The notes: a model not told the origin generated them from the sequence alone. A stretch of 64,000 nucleotides of DNA from a bacterium (GCA_029565685.1 JAKQNR010000035.1:434001-498000); one strand, 5' to 3'; counted from the first letter of the stretch, positions 1-9,213 are shown. Translations and numbers: made by a program.

Positions 1-1706
1 CGAATGCCTACCCGATATCCAACGGCGACGGTCCCATTGAAAATTTTTGGATTTTATATTCTCAGCCGAATACCGAGGATGCCGACTCCTCTTTTCTGGG
101 CCTGTATGACTATCCAGACAGACGGTTCCTCAAAAAAGTCAAGTTAGCCGGTTCCATCCTGACCACCGCCGTTCAATATGATTTTGACGGCGACGGCAAA
201 AAGGATATCCTGCTCACACAAGCCAACGGCGCCCTGGAAATTCGCAACCAGCAACTGCAGCTGCTGCAACGCAGGATGCTGAATCAACAGGTCGTCGCCC
301 AATGGTTCTTCGATCTCGATCAAAATGGCCTGCCTGAAATATTCATTTACGCCAATCGCAAGCTCTATGTATTTTCCGACCGACTGAAACTTTTAGCCAA
401 ACAGGCGATGGATGTAGAGGACATTCAATTGATTCAATCGGCCTCAGGGCGCAGTTTATTCGTGCAAAGCAAAACCTCTCTCACCCATCTCTCCCTGCGG
501 CCCAACACCGCGCTGGCCGCGCACTATCGCCGAGTCTGGATAACGGCCATGTTGAGCGGCGCGCTGCTCTTCGGCGGCGGGCTGCGGCTGTTGCACTGGT
601 ATAAGCGACAGCAGATCCCCTATCTGGCGCACCATGCCCTGCAGAACCTGGAAATACCCGGTGTGTTGATACTGGACCGGCAGGGCCGATTAAGACAGAT
701 GAACGAGAAAGCGCGCGTGCTGTTGAATCTGTCGACCGGTCATCAGGGCCAGCCTTTCCTCAAGATTGCCAATGAACTGATCCCGCGCATGGAGCCTTTT
801 ATTGAGCGAGCATACCGTCAGGCGGAGGAGGGATCCAAAGAACAAGCCACACCCCTTCTGGAAGCGTCTGCCAATCTGCATATCTTCTTCAGGCCGCTGC
901 GCACGGCCGGCGACCGATTCAAAGGTCTTTTGATAATCCTGGAAGACCGTACGGAGCAAATTCAGGCGATGCAAGCTTTGGCATGGTCCACTATGGCGCA
1001 AAGACTCGCCCACCAGATCAAGACGCCGCTCTCATCCGTCGTGCTGGCCGTGCAGCGGCTGCAAATGGAGTATGTCAAGGATAGGGCGAACAGATCAAAG
1101 GAGTATGATCGCTATGTCGACTATGTGACGGGCGAGGTCGGGCGCATCCGGCACATTGTGGATGGTCTGCTTAAACTGGCGCAATTGGAAAAGCCGTTTC
1201 ACCGGGCCTGCGGCATGAATGACCTGGTGCGGTTGGCGCTGAAAAAATTCGAACCCTATTTCGGCGCCAGGATCAAGATCCGCCTGTCCCTGGAGGAGGG
1301 ACTGCCGCCCGTCAGAGTGGATGACAATCAGATCATCATCGTCCTGTGCATCGTGATCGAGAACGCCATCGAGGCCATGCCGCAAGGCGGCTGGTTGACC
1401 CTCGCCACAGAATCGGCATATGATTTGCATTCGTTGAATGCCGCGGCAAGCAAAGGGTATATCCGGGTGCTGATTGCGGATAGTGGAACCGGCGTTGATG
1501 AGCAGGTCATGGATAAATTGTTCGAGCCCTTTTTTACCACCAAAACGACCGGGACCGGTCTGGGCCTGCCCATCGCCAAAAAAATCATCGAAGACCATGG
1601 GGGCAACATCAAGATAAACAGCGCGCCGAAACAAGGCGCCGAAGTGACGATCCTATTGCCGATCGCCCGCCAGGACAAGACTTTTCCTCTGGACGGTTCG
1701 GGCTGA
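1..1706 (+). CDS. Sensor histidine kinase with FG-GAP-like ectodomain (5' partial)
   Basis: Membrane sensor kinase. The reading frame is open from base 3, so the start lies upstream of the window. The visible N-terminal part contains FG-GAP/VCBS-like acidic motifs (YDFDGDGKKDI, FDLDQNGLPEI), suggesting an extracytoplasmic beta-propeller. One membrane helix follows (near nt 535-600), then a PAS-like region. The kinase core comes last: H-box RLAHQIKTPLSS with the phospho-acceptor His near nt 1011, N-box VIENAIEAMP, G1 box IADSGTGVD, F-box LFEPFFTTK and G2 TGLGLPIAKKI. The NtrC-type regulator lies 130 bp downstream on the same strand, so the two are probably a two-component pair. The signal is unknown. 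Confidence 0.85.
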   Translation, partial: NAYPISNGDGPIENFWILYSQPNTEDADSSFLGLYDYPDRRFLKKVKLAGSILTTAVQYDFDGDGKKDILLTQANGALEIRNQQLQLLQRRMLNQQVVAQWFFDLDQNGLPEIFIYANRKLYVFSDRLKLLAKQAMDVEDIQLIQSASGRSLFVQSKTSLTHLSLRPNTALAAHYRRVWITAMLSGALLFGGGLRLLHWYKRQQIPYLAHHALQNLEIPGVLILDRQGRLRQMNEKARVLLNLSTGHQGQPFLKIANELIPRMEPFIERAYRQAEEGSKEQATPLLEASANLHIFFRPLRTAGDRFKGLLIILEDRTEQIQAMQALAWSTMAQRLAHQIKTPLSSVVLAVQRLQMEYVKDRANRSKEYDRYVDYVTGEVGRIRHIVDGLLKLAQLEKPFHRACGMNDLVRLALKKFEPYFGARIKIRLSLEEGLPPVRVDDNQIIIVLCIVIENAIEAMPQGGWLTLATESAYDLHSLNAAASKGYIRVLIADSGTGVDEQVMDKLFEPFFTTKTTGTGLGLPIAKKIIEDHGGNIKINSAPKQGAEVTILLPIARQDKTFPLDGSG

Positions 1707-1836
1707 TCGCGCATCGTCCAATAAAGCCGCGCATCAGGGGGTCCGATTTTCCCGAAAGACAGACCCAGCGTGTTGCAAAAAAGAGACGCCGGTATGTCCG
1801 GTTTTACCTGGCCGTGTATCTTTAGGGAGAATGCGC

Positions 1837-3213
1837 ATGAATCAGCCGCAAATCCTCATCGTCGATGACGATCCCATTTTCAGCGAACTGCTGAAAGAGG
1901 TTCTGCAGGAGCAGGACTATGGGATCAGCCTGGCCGGCAATGGACGGCAGGCGCTTGAACAGTTGGAAAGAGGACAACCGGATTTGTTGCTGCTGGATGT
2001 GACCATGCCGGATATCAGCGGCCTGCAAATTCTGTCTCAGGTCCGTACCGAACATCCAGAGATCACCGTGGTCATGATCTCAGGGCAGAGCACCATCAAG
2101 GATGCAGTGGAGGCGATCAAGCTGGGCGCTTATGATTTTCTCGAAAAGCCCGTGGATGCGCAGCGCGTGCTGCTGACGGTTAAAAACACTCTGAACATGA
2201 TCCGCTTCAGACGGGAACGGGAAAACGGCCTGCGGGTCAATTTGCAGCGCTACGGCATGATCGGCGTCAGCCAGGCCATGCAACGGGTGTTTGCACTGAT
2301 CGATGCCCTGGCGCCGACCAATGCGCCGGTGCTGATCACCGGAGAAAGCGGAACCGGAAAGGAGCTGGCCGCCCGCGCTCTGCACAACTTGAGCAGAAGA
2401 AAGGACAATCCCTTTGTGCAGATTAATTGCGCGGCGATTCCAGACACTCTGGTGGAGAGTGAGCTGTTCGGCTATGAACGGGGCGCCTTTACCGATGCGC
2501 GACAGGCCAAAAAAGGCCGGTTTCAACTGGCGCAGAACGGAACCCTGTTTTTAGACGAAATCGGAGATCTCAGTCTGATCGCTCAATCGAAAATTCTGCT
2601 GGCCTTGGAACAGCAGGAGGTCACTCCCTTGGGAGGGGGGAAATCAGAAAAACTCGATATCCGATTCATCTTTGCCACCAACCAGGATTTGGAAAAAATG
2701 TTGGCAGAAGGCAGATTTCGACAGGACCTTTTTTATCGCATCAATGTCGCCTCCATCACGCTGGTTCCTTTGCGCGAGCGTCGTGAGGATATCGTGCCGA
2801 TGGCCGAATACTTTTTACAGCGATTTGGAGAACTCTATCCAGGAACCGCCAAGGAGCTGACCGAGGATGCTAAAAGTTATATGCTGTCCATGGCATGGGA
2901 GGGCAATGTCCGGCAGGTCCGCAATGTCATGGAAAAGATATCGATCCTGTCCAATACGGATAAAATAACCGCCCGGCTGTTAAAAAACATCCTCGAGTAT
3001 AACGGCCACCAGTTCAACCAACCCTCACCGACGCACGAGACGCTTCATACCGCCCGTGAGCATTTCGAACGGACTTACATCCAATCCGTTCTGAATGAAC
3101 TCAACGGCAATGTTCAGCAGACCGCCGCTGTGCTGGGTTTGAATCGGAGCCATCTATACCGAAAACTGGAGCAATTGGGCATAGAAATCGGCAAGCCCCT
3201 GAACGCCGTCTGA
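1837..3213 (+). CDS. NtrC-family sigma-54-type response regulator
   Basis: Transcription activator with three domains. Receiver, residues about 1-120: acidic pocket VDDD, phospho-acceptor in LLLLDVTMPD, switch Lys in LEKPVD. AAA+ domain: Walker A GESGTGKE, Walker B LFLDEIGDL, arginine finger in FRQDLFYRINV. C-terminal Fis-type helix-turn-helix: NVQQTAAVLGLNRSHLYRKL. The sigma-54 contact loop reads GAFTDA (nt 2482-2499) instead of GAFTGA. An ATG lies at 1831, but the purine-rich AGGGAG at 1824-1829 sits almost against it. The ATG at 1837 has a 7-nt spacing and is preferred. The upstream kinase is the likely partner. Confidence 0.88.
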   Translation: MNQPQILIVDDDPIFSELLKEVLQEQDYGISLAGNGRQALEQLERGQPDLLLLDVTMPDISGLQILSQVRTEHPEITVVMISGQSTIKDAVEAIKLGAYDFLEKPVDAQRVLLTVKNTLNMIRFRRERENGLRVNLQRYGMIGVSQAMQRVFALIDALAPTNAPVLITGESGTGKELAARALHNLSRRKDNPFVQINCAAIPDTLVESELFGYERGAFTDARQAKKGRFQLAQNGTLFLDEIGDLSLIAQSKILLALEQQEVTPLGGGKSEKLDIRFIFATNQDLEKMLAEGRFRQDLFYRINVASITLVPLRERREDIVPMAEYFLQRFGELYPGTAKELTEDAKSYMLSMAWEGNVRQVRNVMEKISILSNTDKITARLLKNILEYNGHQFNQPSPTHETLHTAREHFERTYIQSVLNELNGNVQQTAAVLGLNRSHLYRKLEQLGIEIGKPLNAV

Positions 3214-3380
3214 TCCACCCAGCCCCGTCCGCCCCGCCGGGATGGACGCGCCGCATGCGGCACAAGTTTTACTTGACTTGTGCAGAAAAAATTTCAATCT
3301 TTCTCCTGCACGCGCGCAGAAGAAAAATGCTTTTTTATTCAAGGGGATCAAAGCGGATCTAACCAAAGAGGAAAAACACA

Positions 3381-3911
3381 ATGCAAGCAAGGCCGCAAAC
3401 CGTAGAGGAAAGCCTGTTGGCCATAGCGGATAACTCGCGAGTTATCATTCTGAGTTTGGTAGGGATCACCCTGGGCAGTCTGCTGATCTGCTGGCTGTTG
3501 TTGAAATCCAATCGTCCACGCTGGGCGCACCAGTTCATGAGCCTGCCCATTCTGATCACTACGGTTCCAGGCATCTTTTTCTGTCTGGTTCTCGCCTATC
3601 TGCTGTTCATCACCAAAGCCAATCTGCTGACCGTGCCCTGGTTCTATTATTTTCCGCCGTTGTGGATGGGGCTCTCGCTCTATCTATTCGGGAATCTGGT
3701 CGACTTTGATCTGGTCCCCGGCTTTGATCGCATCAGCGGATTGGCGCTGTTTTCCGCAGTAAGCTTTGCAGCGATCTTTATCCTCGCCCGCTTGCACATT
3801 GTGGCGATTTTCTGGCTCAGACCCGCCTGGTTGATCCCGCTGGTGATCCTTTTTTACCTGGGCTGGCGATTCGCCCTGCAGCGAATGTTCAGAAAACGCT
3901 CATCCTCCTGA
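3381..3911 (+). CDS. Hypothetical integral membrane protein
   Basis: A 176-residue protein that I do not recognise. A short polar N-terminus is followed by about five hydrophobic segments (near residues 22-42, 53-77, 84-104, 121-141 and 145-165) and a basic C-terminus (RMFRKRSSS), which suggests the cytoplasmic side. A purine-rich AAGAGG precedes the ATG. It converges with the SDR gene on the opposite strand, 18 bp away. Functional link to the preceding two-component pair is possible from position only. Confidence 0.6.
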   Translation: MQARPQTVEESLLAIADNSRVIILSLVGITLGSLLICWLLLKSNRPRWAHQFMSLPILITTVPGIFFCLVLAYLLFITKANLLTVPWFYYFPPLWMGLSLYLFGNLVDFDLVPGFDRISGLALFSAVSFAAIFILARLHIVAIFWLRPAWLIPLVILFYLGWRFALQRMFRKRSSS

Positions 3912-3929
3912 TTAGGGCTTGCAACTTTT

Positions 3930-4706
3930 TCAAGCATGCATGCCGCCATCCATAAGGATGTTCTCGCCGTTGACATACGCAGAGGCCGGTGAAGCCAAAA
4001 ACACCGCCAAGCCTTTAATGTCGTCAGGACCGGCCAGGCGTCCCACGGGCACCTTGCGGCTGTAATTTTCCACAAATCGCCTCGGCTGGCCGGGGTCTGC
4101 CAGTCCGCCAGGGCTGATGCAATTGACCCTGATCTTTTTATCCGCCAGCAGCCGCGCCCAATATCGGGTCAGAGTGATCATGCCCCCTTTATGAAAAAAA
4201 TAATCCGGCGGCGGATACCCCATGTCCGTCCCTTCATAGTTGGACAGATCCGGCCCGAACAGACCCATCATAGAGGCGATGTTGACAATGGCCCCGCCGT
4301 GCGGGATCATCAGCTCCGTCATCTCACGGGTGACATCGAACAACCCAGTGGCATTGACCGCCATGGAGGCCTGCCAATCCGCCAGCGGCGCATCGTACCA
4401 TTTCATGGGCCGCGCCACCGCATTGTTGACCAAAACGTCCAACCGACCGAATTGCTTTTGCAGCCGTGTTTTCAACGCCACAATGGATTCATGATCCGCC
4501 TGATCCACCTGCAGAGCGTGAACATCCAGTCCTCTCTCCCGCAGCGCGGCCGCCATTTTCTCTCCTGGTTCCAGCTGCCGAGAAGCGGTGATCACAGTTC
4601 CATCCGCCTCTGCCAGCGCTTCGACGATCGACCGGCCGTAACGGCCGGCGCCGCCTGTCACCAGGATGATTTTGTCTTTCAAACTCAATAGCTCTTTGAC
4701 GTGCAT
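3930..4706 (-). CDS. SDR-family oxidoreductase
   Basis: NAD(P)-dependent short-chain dehydrogenase of classical length (258 aa). It has an N-terminal Rossmann motif TGGAGRYG, NNAVARP, the catalytic Ser in VNIASMMG and an active-site Y-F-F-H-K (YxxxK). The C-terminal part (ENILMDGGMHA) matches the usual VDGG ending. The frame extends upstream to 4844, but the ATG at 4706 (MHVKELLSLK) is preceded by GGAG with 7-nt spacing and aligns with the family start. It belongs to the minus-strand catabolic cluster. Gluconate 5-dehydrogenase-like enzymes have this architecture; the actual substrate cannot be read from sequence. Confidence 0.82.
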   Translation of the reverse strand: MHVKELLSLKDKIILVTGGAGRYGRSIVEALAEADGTVITASRQLEPGEKMAAALRERGLDVHALQVDQADHESIVALKTRLQKQFGRLDVLVNNAVARPMKWYDAPLADWQASMAVNATGLFDVTREMTELMIPHGGAIVNIASMMGLFGPDLSNYEGTDMGYPPPDYFFHKGGMITLTRYWARLLADKKIRVNCISPGGLADPGQPRRFVENYSRKVPVGRLAGPDDIKGLAVFLASPASAYVNGENILMDGGMHA

Positions 4707-4890
4707 AAAGATTCTCCAGTGAGGCAAGGGTTCCACCGGTTCAAAAGGGAACCGTTTAAACTCGCTATCTTTTTCTCTGACTTGTTCTGCCAACGGCGTT
4801 GCAGCAAAGGTTGATACTGCGATTGTGCGGCTCGATGTGGACATCCGTGCGGCGATCCGCCCTGGGTCGTTCGGATCTCTGCGGCGAATA

Positions 4891-5346
4891 TCATTGGTCT
4901 CTCGGACCTCGTTTTTCAGGCCGCTTATCTCTTATCACCAGCAGACATCTCGCCTGGTCGGATTGCGACAGATCGAGATCATATTCGAATCCCAAAGGTT
5001 CCAGCACTCGGCGGTAAAGCACATCGCAATGCTGGCAGTAATCGGGATAGGGCTGCAGATGGTCGGCGGCAAGCAGGCGTCCTTTGCTGGGGCATGCACG
5101 CATTTCAATGCAAAAGCGGTCCTCCTCCAGCGTCATGCGAAAATCCGCCGCCTCTTCCGCCAGGGTGTGACTCCAGTATTCAAAGCAGCCGGCCAATCCC
5201 TTTTTCGCTGCCAGATCGCGCAGGTTGCCGAGAAAGGAATCCGACAGATAGTGCCAAAAGGCGATCACCGCCGGCTTTCCACCCTTTTGCTGCAAAAATT
5301 TGAACAGCTCGCTGTAAGCGGGGATAAATTCCGTGCAGGAGATCAT
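4891..5346 (-). CDS. Cysteine-containing protein, possibly ATC-hydrolase family
   Basis: A 151-residue soluble protein overlapping the upstream gene by 4 bp, so translationally coupled. It has a conserved-looking block EYWSHTLAEEAADF and a CxxC segment (YCQHCDVLYRRVLEPLGF) followed by DLDLSQSDQARC. This resembles the C-terminal part of proteins annotated as L-2-amino-thiazoline-4-carboxylate hydrolase-like. The resemblance is from memory of the family and is weak. The upstream neighbour looks like a second copy of the same general type. Role in the catabolic cluster is unknown. Confidence 0.5.
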   Translation of the reverse strand: MISCTEFIPAYSELFKFLQQKGGKPAVIAFWHYLSDSFLGNLRDLAAKKGLAGCFEYWSHTLAEEAADFRMTLEEDRFCIEMRACPSKGRLLAADHLQPYPDYCQHCDVLYRRVLEPLGFEYDLDLSQSDQARCLLVIRDKRPEKRGPRDQ

Positions 5347-5816
5347 GTCTTTTCCTCCTGGCTAAACCTCTGCACGCATCGCCCCTGGCCCGGTTCATAG
5401 GTGCAGACCGCGCGATAACCGGCGGCCCGGCAGATGGCCGCGTTGACGTGAACCGTTGACTGGCAAAACCGCGGTGAGAAGGAACGGCCGGTACTGACCA
5501 GGTGGTTGACGGCCGGGCATTGGTCAACCTCCAGCACCAGAACGCCGTTTTCCCAACGGATGGAAAACCGGCCATCCTCCCGCGTGAACACCGAGACCAG
5601 ATGCTTCTCCAACGCCGACAAACCTTCCCGTTTCATTCTGTCGATGAGCGGCGCATAGCACATGCAGCCCACCTGCGACAAATACTCGGCGGTCGCTTTG
5701 TGGCCGTAGGTCTCATCCAGGTAGCGAATGGCATCAGCCAGTGCGCCGTGAAAATCCTTGTGCAGATAGTCGCGATCGGTCGCGCGTTGATCCATTACTT
5801 TTTTTTCGTACTGCAT
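5343..5816 (-). CDS. Hypothetical protein paired with the downstream gene
   Basis: A 157-residue soluble protein with several cysteines (GCMCYAPLI, DQCPAVNHL, RFCQSTVHVN) and an N-terminal helical part DFHGALADAIRYLDETYG. It resembles the downstream product in size and in cysteine-rich C-terminal layout, so the two may form a heteromer. An alternative start is the ATG seven codons in (5795). No strong ribosome-binding site is visible for either. Possible ATC-hydrolase-like fold, not certain. 178 bp separate it from the upstream aldolase gene. Confidence 0.5.
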   Translation of the reverse strand: MQYEKKVMDQRATDRDYLHKDFHGALADAIRYLDETYGHKATAEYLSQVGCMCYAPLIDRMKREGLSALEKHLVSVFTREDGRFSIRWENGVLVLEVDQCPAVNHLVSTGRSFSPRFCQSTVHVNAAICRAAGYRAVCTYEPGQGRCVQRFSQEEKT

Positions 5817-5994
5817 TTTTATTTCTCATTATTGATGCAAAGGTCGAAAATCCATCATCTTAGCGTAGATCGAGAAGCAGTGAACAACGATCGTCGCACC
5901 TGACCATGCAGCGCCTAGTGAAAATGTATGGATCGGTCCGTCAACTCATTTAGGAAAAACAATTCCTAGGCGGCTGAAACCCATTGATTTAATG

Positions 5995-6852
5995 CTACCT
6001 CCGTCGCAGAAACGGACTGGTGACCTGGTCGCTGCACAGACCTCTTCGGCTCAGGGTCTTTTTCACCGCGTGCACCCAATCGACGGCCAGTTCAGGCCCC
6101 AGCATGTCGTCCATTTTTTTACGAAACTCTTGCTGCAGCTTAAAGGCCGAGGGCCTATCCCCCTTCAGGGCGGCCTGATACAACGCCGCCAGCAGCGGGA
6201 TAAAACAGGTCCCGCCGCCGGTTACCACGCCGTCGGCGCCCAGCAGCAGACTCACATCATACACCGATTCATCGCCCTGCAGAATCCGGCAGGGGCGCGC
6301 GGCGCCGCGCGGATAACGACGCAGCAGTTCTACCACGGAGGGCAGATCACAACTCGAATCCTTGATCGCTGCAACCTGCGGTCGTTTCATGATGTATTCC
6401 AGCGTTTCCAGGGACACTCGGTTGCCGGTGCGGCTCGGCACATTGTAAAACACCAGCGGGGTGGAAAGATTTTCCGCCAGACGATCGACAAACTCTTTGA
6501 TGCTGTCGCCATGGGGAAACGAAAAGAAAAAGGGCGTAGTGGCCACCAGATAATCAGGTCCCAGTTCCTGAAGCTGCTTGCCCATTTCCAGCGTCCGCCG
6601 GGTGGAAACATCCGAGATAGCGGCCAGCACCGGCACGCGGCCGCCGACCTGTTTGACCGCCGTCTGCACAACGATTTTCTTTTGCTCATCCAGCAGAGCC
6701 GGCCCCTCGCCCATGCTGCCAAGGACAAAGACCGCTGATGCGCCCTGTTCGATCACATGGTCCAACACCCTGCGCAGTCCATCGATGTCCACATTCTCAT
6801 ATCGATCCAGCGGCGTCGGCACCGCCGGAATGACTCCGGATAATTCCTTCAT
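5995..6852 (-). CDS. Dihydrodipicolinate synthase/N-acetylneuraminate lyase family aldolase
   Basis: Class I aldolase (285 aa, typical length) of the DapA/NanA superfamily, a TIM barrel that forms a Schiff base with a keto acid. The Schiff-base Lys is in AAIKDSS and the proton-relay Tyr in FYNVPSRTG. The substrate-carboxylate loop reads GSMGEGP where DapA has GTTGE, which argues against true DapA. HpaI-type aldolase is the next gene upstream, 15 bp away. Together with the sugar genes around it, a role in 2-keto-3-deoxy sugar acid or sialic-acid-like cleavage is the most likely inference. Confidence 0.82.
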   Translation of the reverse strand: MKELSGVIPAVPTPLDRYENVDIDGLRRVLDHVIEQGASAVFVLGSMGEGPALLDEQKKIVVQTAVKQVGGRVPVLAAISDVSTRRTLEMGKQLQELGPDYLVATTPFFFSFPHGDSIKEFVDRLAENLSTPLVFYNVPSRTGNRVSLETLEYIMKRPQVAAIKDSSCDLPSVVELLRRYPRGAARPCRILQGDESVYDVSLLLGADGVVTGGGTCFIPLLAALYQAALKGDRPSAFKLQQEFRKKMDDMLGPELAVDWVHAVKKTLSRRGLCSDQVTSPFLRRR

Positions 6853-6867
6853 GATTTTATTCCTCGA

Positions 6868-7659
6868 TTAAACGTGACTCTGGTTCTCTGAGAGCCGCTG
6901 AAGCGAAGCGGTGATGTTGCGGAAATAATCCGCCAGACCCAGCACATCGGCGCCGATATTGATCAGCTGATACCCCATGTCCACGAGTTCCTGGTAATTG
7001 GCCAGAGTGCCGACGGTGCCGGCCAGCTTGCCGTTGGCGCGGGCCGCATCGACGATGCGTCGGCGCGTCTGGTTGATCAACGGATGGTCGCTCTGTCCCG
7101 GGGCGCCGATGGCATGGCTGAAATCACCCGGCCCAAAGAACAGCAGATCGATGCCCTCCACGCCGGCGATGGCCTCCAACTCCTCCAGCGGCTCCGGATC
7201 CTCGATCTGAATGATGACGAATTTCTCCTGGTTGGATTCCGCCAGATATTGTTTAAAATCGATCATGCAATAAGCGCCGTCCGAATTGCCGCCGTCCACC
7301 GGCCGCCGACCGACGGGATTGAACCGAGTCTGGCGGCTCACCTGGCGGGCATCCGCCAGGCTCATCACGTGCGGCACCATGATGGCGTCGGCGTTGGCCT
7401 CAAACGGCCGGATCAGATCGCTGTAAGAGCCGCGCGCAACCCGGACGATGGTGTCCATACCCACCATGCGGGCCGCACGGATCTGGTTTTCGACGACGAA
7501 CCAATCGTTGGGCACATGCTCCATATCCAGCCAGATGCACTCAAAACCGCACAAGCCGGCTAGTTCCACCACGCGCGGATCCGACAGATTGGTCTTGACG
7601 CTGACGACCGCTTCACCAGCGCGCATTTTTTTCAGCATGCGATTTTCTTTCACGTGCAT
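6868..7659 (-). CDS. HpcH/HpaI-family class II aldolase
   Basis: Metal-dependent aldolase (263 aa) of the 2,4-dihydroxyhept-2-ene-1,7-dioate / 2-keto-3-deoxy-L-rhamnonate aldolase family. Visible motifs are CIWLDMEHVPND, VRVARGSYSDL, the metal-ligand Glu in IQIEDPEPLEEL and FFGPGDFSHAIG. The start ATG is preceded by AAGGAG with 9-nt spacing. A perfect 7-bp inverted repeat lies about 45 bp upstream of the start (7704-7723), possibly an operator. The gene is followed by the DapA-like aldolase. Substrate is probably a keto-deoxy sugar acid. Confidence 0.82.
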   Translation of the reverse strand: MHVKENRMLKKMRAGEAVVSVKTNLSDPRVVELAGLCGFECIWLDMEHVPNDWFVVENQIRAARMVGMDTIVRVARGSYSDLIRPFEANADAIMVPHVMSLADARQVSRQTRFNPVGRRPVDGGNSDGAYCMIDFKQYLAESNQEKFVIIQIEDPEPLEELEAIAGVEGIDLLFFGPGDFSHAIGAPGQSDHPLINQTRRRIVDAARANGKLAGTVGTLANYQELVDMGYQLINIGADVLGLADYFRNITASLQRLSENQSHV

Positions 7660-7703
7660 AAATCATGGCTCCTTGATCTTTCAACGACCAGTTAAAATGC
7701 ATT

Positions 7704-7723
7704 CAACCTGTCTATTCAGGTTG
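7704..7723. promoter_or_regulatory. Perfect 7-bp inverted repeat upstream of the HpaI-type aldolase
   Basis: CAACCTG, 6-nt loop, CAGGTTG. It lies 45-64 bp ahead of the aldolase start at 7659. It could be an operator or an mRNA hairpin. No T-tract follows on the minus strand, so it is not a typical terminator. Confidence 0.35.
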
Positions 7724-7744
7724 TCATTCTAAGGCCCGCCGTGA

Positions 7745-8000
7745 TTAGGGCTGACACGTCTGCGGGTTTCTGTACGCGGTTCGAAAAATCCATCGACGAA
7801 CCAGTTCTGCGAAAAAGATGAAGGAATCTTTCATAGTTGCCTCGCCCTCCTCTGAGGCGGTGCAAAATTCCGAATAAAGCGCGGCGAGCTCGGAATAACC
7901 GTAACAACATCTCGGCGTCCTCGCAAGGCCCACGGTCTTTGCATAAGACGCCTCCGCTGTCTGCTGCCGATCCTTACAAGTTTGCATCCATCCATGAGGG
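7745..8000 (-). repeat. Non-coding spacer with degenerate dispersed-repeat character
   Basis: The 410 bp between the aldolase (7659) and the UroD gene (8070) hold no convincing gene. Read on the minus strand, this part resembles the pseudo-coding intergenic repeats common in some FCB-group genomes (conceptual peptide fragments such as VGLARTP followed by FCTASEEGEA). The spacer at 45.8-46.1 kb contains a comparable stretch (CGLGKTTGTGFALFCLHPEA). Assignment rests on this loose resemblance between two spacers of the window. Confidence 0.3.
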
Positions 8001-8069
8001 ACTGACGCCCGCCCGAAACCACGAAACCTGATGATTTTTTCGGCAACCGAGAAATACTGAAACAACACC

Positions 8070-9179
8070 TTAATATCGCCCATACCGCTCCACCAATTCC
8101 GCGAGCATCACAATCCGCTGCCACGACGCATCGATGGGCACTTGATCGCCCGCTGCCAAGAACAGCCGCGGTGATTGCATGCGGGTATCCAGCCACCGTT
8201 TCACCGTGTCGATGAACTCCTGATCCGCGGCCAAACCGCCGAAAACCGTAGCCGGTATGCCGCCGGAAAGAATGAGCCGGTCCCCGGCTTCCCTGCGCGC
8301 CGCTTCGGGCGTCAAAGAAAACATCGGCGCCGGCGTGGCGGCATCGATGCAGTCCACCCCGCACTCGTCCAGCAGGCGCAAAAGCCCGTGCATCTCGCCG
8401 TCCACATGCACCGCCAAATATTTACCGCGCTGGTGCAGCCGCCGTGCGAGCTCGGCATAATATTCGTAGGTGAACCGCTTGAACAGGGCAGGACTCTGCA
8501 CCTGAACGTCATGGTTATCGCCCACGATCAGGGTTTCAAAAGGGCCGTCGATGATCTCATCGAGCATGCGCAAGTTGGTCTCATTAACGGTTTGAACAAA
8601 GCGTTCCACTTCTGCCGGATAGTCATAGATCGCCAGAATCGTGTTCTCGACTCCCATATAACGGGAGATGAGATAACCGAGGCCCGAGTAGGAGAGAAAA
8701 GTATAAATAAACCCGAGATCGCCGGCTGCTTCCGCCCAGGCTTGGTAGCGATCAAAGCGCGGCCGCGCCTTTCTCCGCTGCAGCGCGTATTGCAGCACCC
8801 GCAGATCAGAGAGATCGCGCACCAGCCATTTCCTCACCGGATAAGAATAAGAGGCTGGATTGAACACCCGCTCTTCGGCGATGGTTCCCAGGGGAGTGCT
8901 GAACCGGGTGTGGAACACCCCCTGGTCATCAGTCCATGCTTGGGATTGAACGGACTCGTCCTCATAATAAACGTCAAAATGACTGCCGGTCTCACAATAG
9001 ATCGCTGCGCCGCATTGCTGGTGCAGAGCCACCAGCTCGGACTCCACGCCGGTAAAGCCGCTCAAATCAAAAAACACCTGACGGTTCTTTTTGTACCAGT
9101 GAGAAAGGTCGAGCAGCAGGGGAACCTGATCAGGCGTTCGGCCTTGGTATACGGCCTGAATTCGTTCTCTGGGTGTCAT
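8070..9179 (-). CDS. Uroporphyrinogen decarboxylase (URO-D) family protein
   Basis: TIM-barrel protein (369 aa) of the UROD/MtaA superfamily. These include haem-pathway decarboxylases and zinc-dependent corrinoid methyltransferases. It begins MTPRERIQAVYQGRTPDQVP, typical of the non-haem subgroup. The zinc-type H-x-C motif of methyltransferases is degenerate here (AVHVDGEMHG; His kept, Cys replaced by Asp). A C-terminal ILSGGIPA block is seen. The frame runs back to 9305, but the ATG at 9179 aligns with the family. Such genes often occur in sugar-catabolic clusters of uncultured bacteria with no assigned role. A true HemE is unlikely. Confidence 0.72.
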   Translation of the reverse strand: MTPRERIQAVYQGRTPDQVPLLLDLSHWYKKNRQVFFDLSGFTGVESELVALHQQCGAAIYCETGSHFDVYYEDESVQSQAWTDDQGVFHTRFSTPLGTIAEERVFNPASYSYPVRKWLVRDLSDLRVLQYALQRRKARPRFDRYQAWAEAAGDLGFIYTFLSYSGLGYLISRYMGVENTILAIYDYPAEVERFVQTVNETNLRMLDEIIDGPFETLIVGDNHDVQVQSPALFKRFTYEYYAELARRLHQRGKYLAVHVDGEMHGLLRLLDECGVDCIDAATPAPMFSLTPEAARREAGDRLILSGGIPATVFGGLAADQEFIDTVKRWLDTRMQSPRLFLAAGDQVPIDASWQRIVMLAELVERYGRY

Positions 9180-9213
9180 GCTAAGCCTGTGGCTGTTTTT
9201 TTCTGACTGACGA

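Noticed and set aside
3258..3274. Sigma-54-like promoter (GGCAC, 5 bp, TTAC) ahead of the membrane protein gene
   Set aside because: The -12 element reads TTAC rather than TTGC, and the same bases belong to a GCACAAG/CTTGTGC inverted repeat. Too weak to call.
4191..4691. Long open frames opposite the SDR gene and opposite most minus-strand genes
   Set aside because: They are antisense shadows in GC-rich coding DNA, have no family similarity and no ribosome-binding sites.
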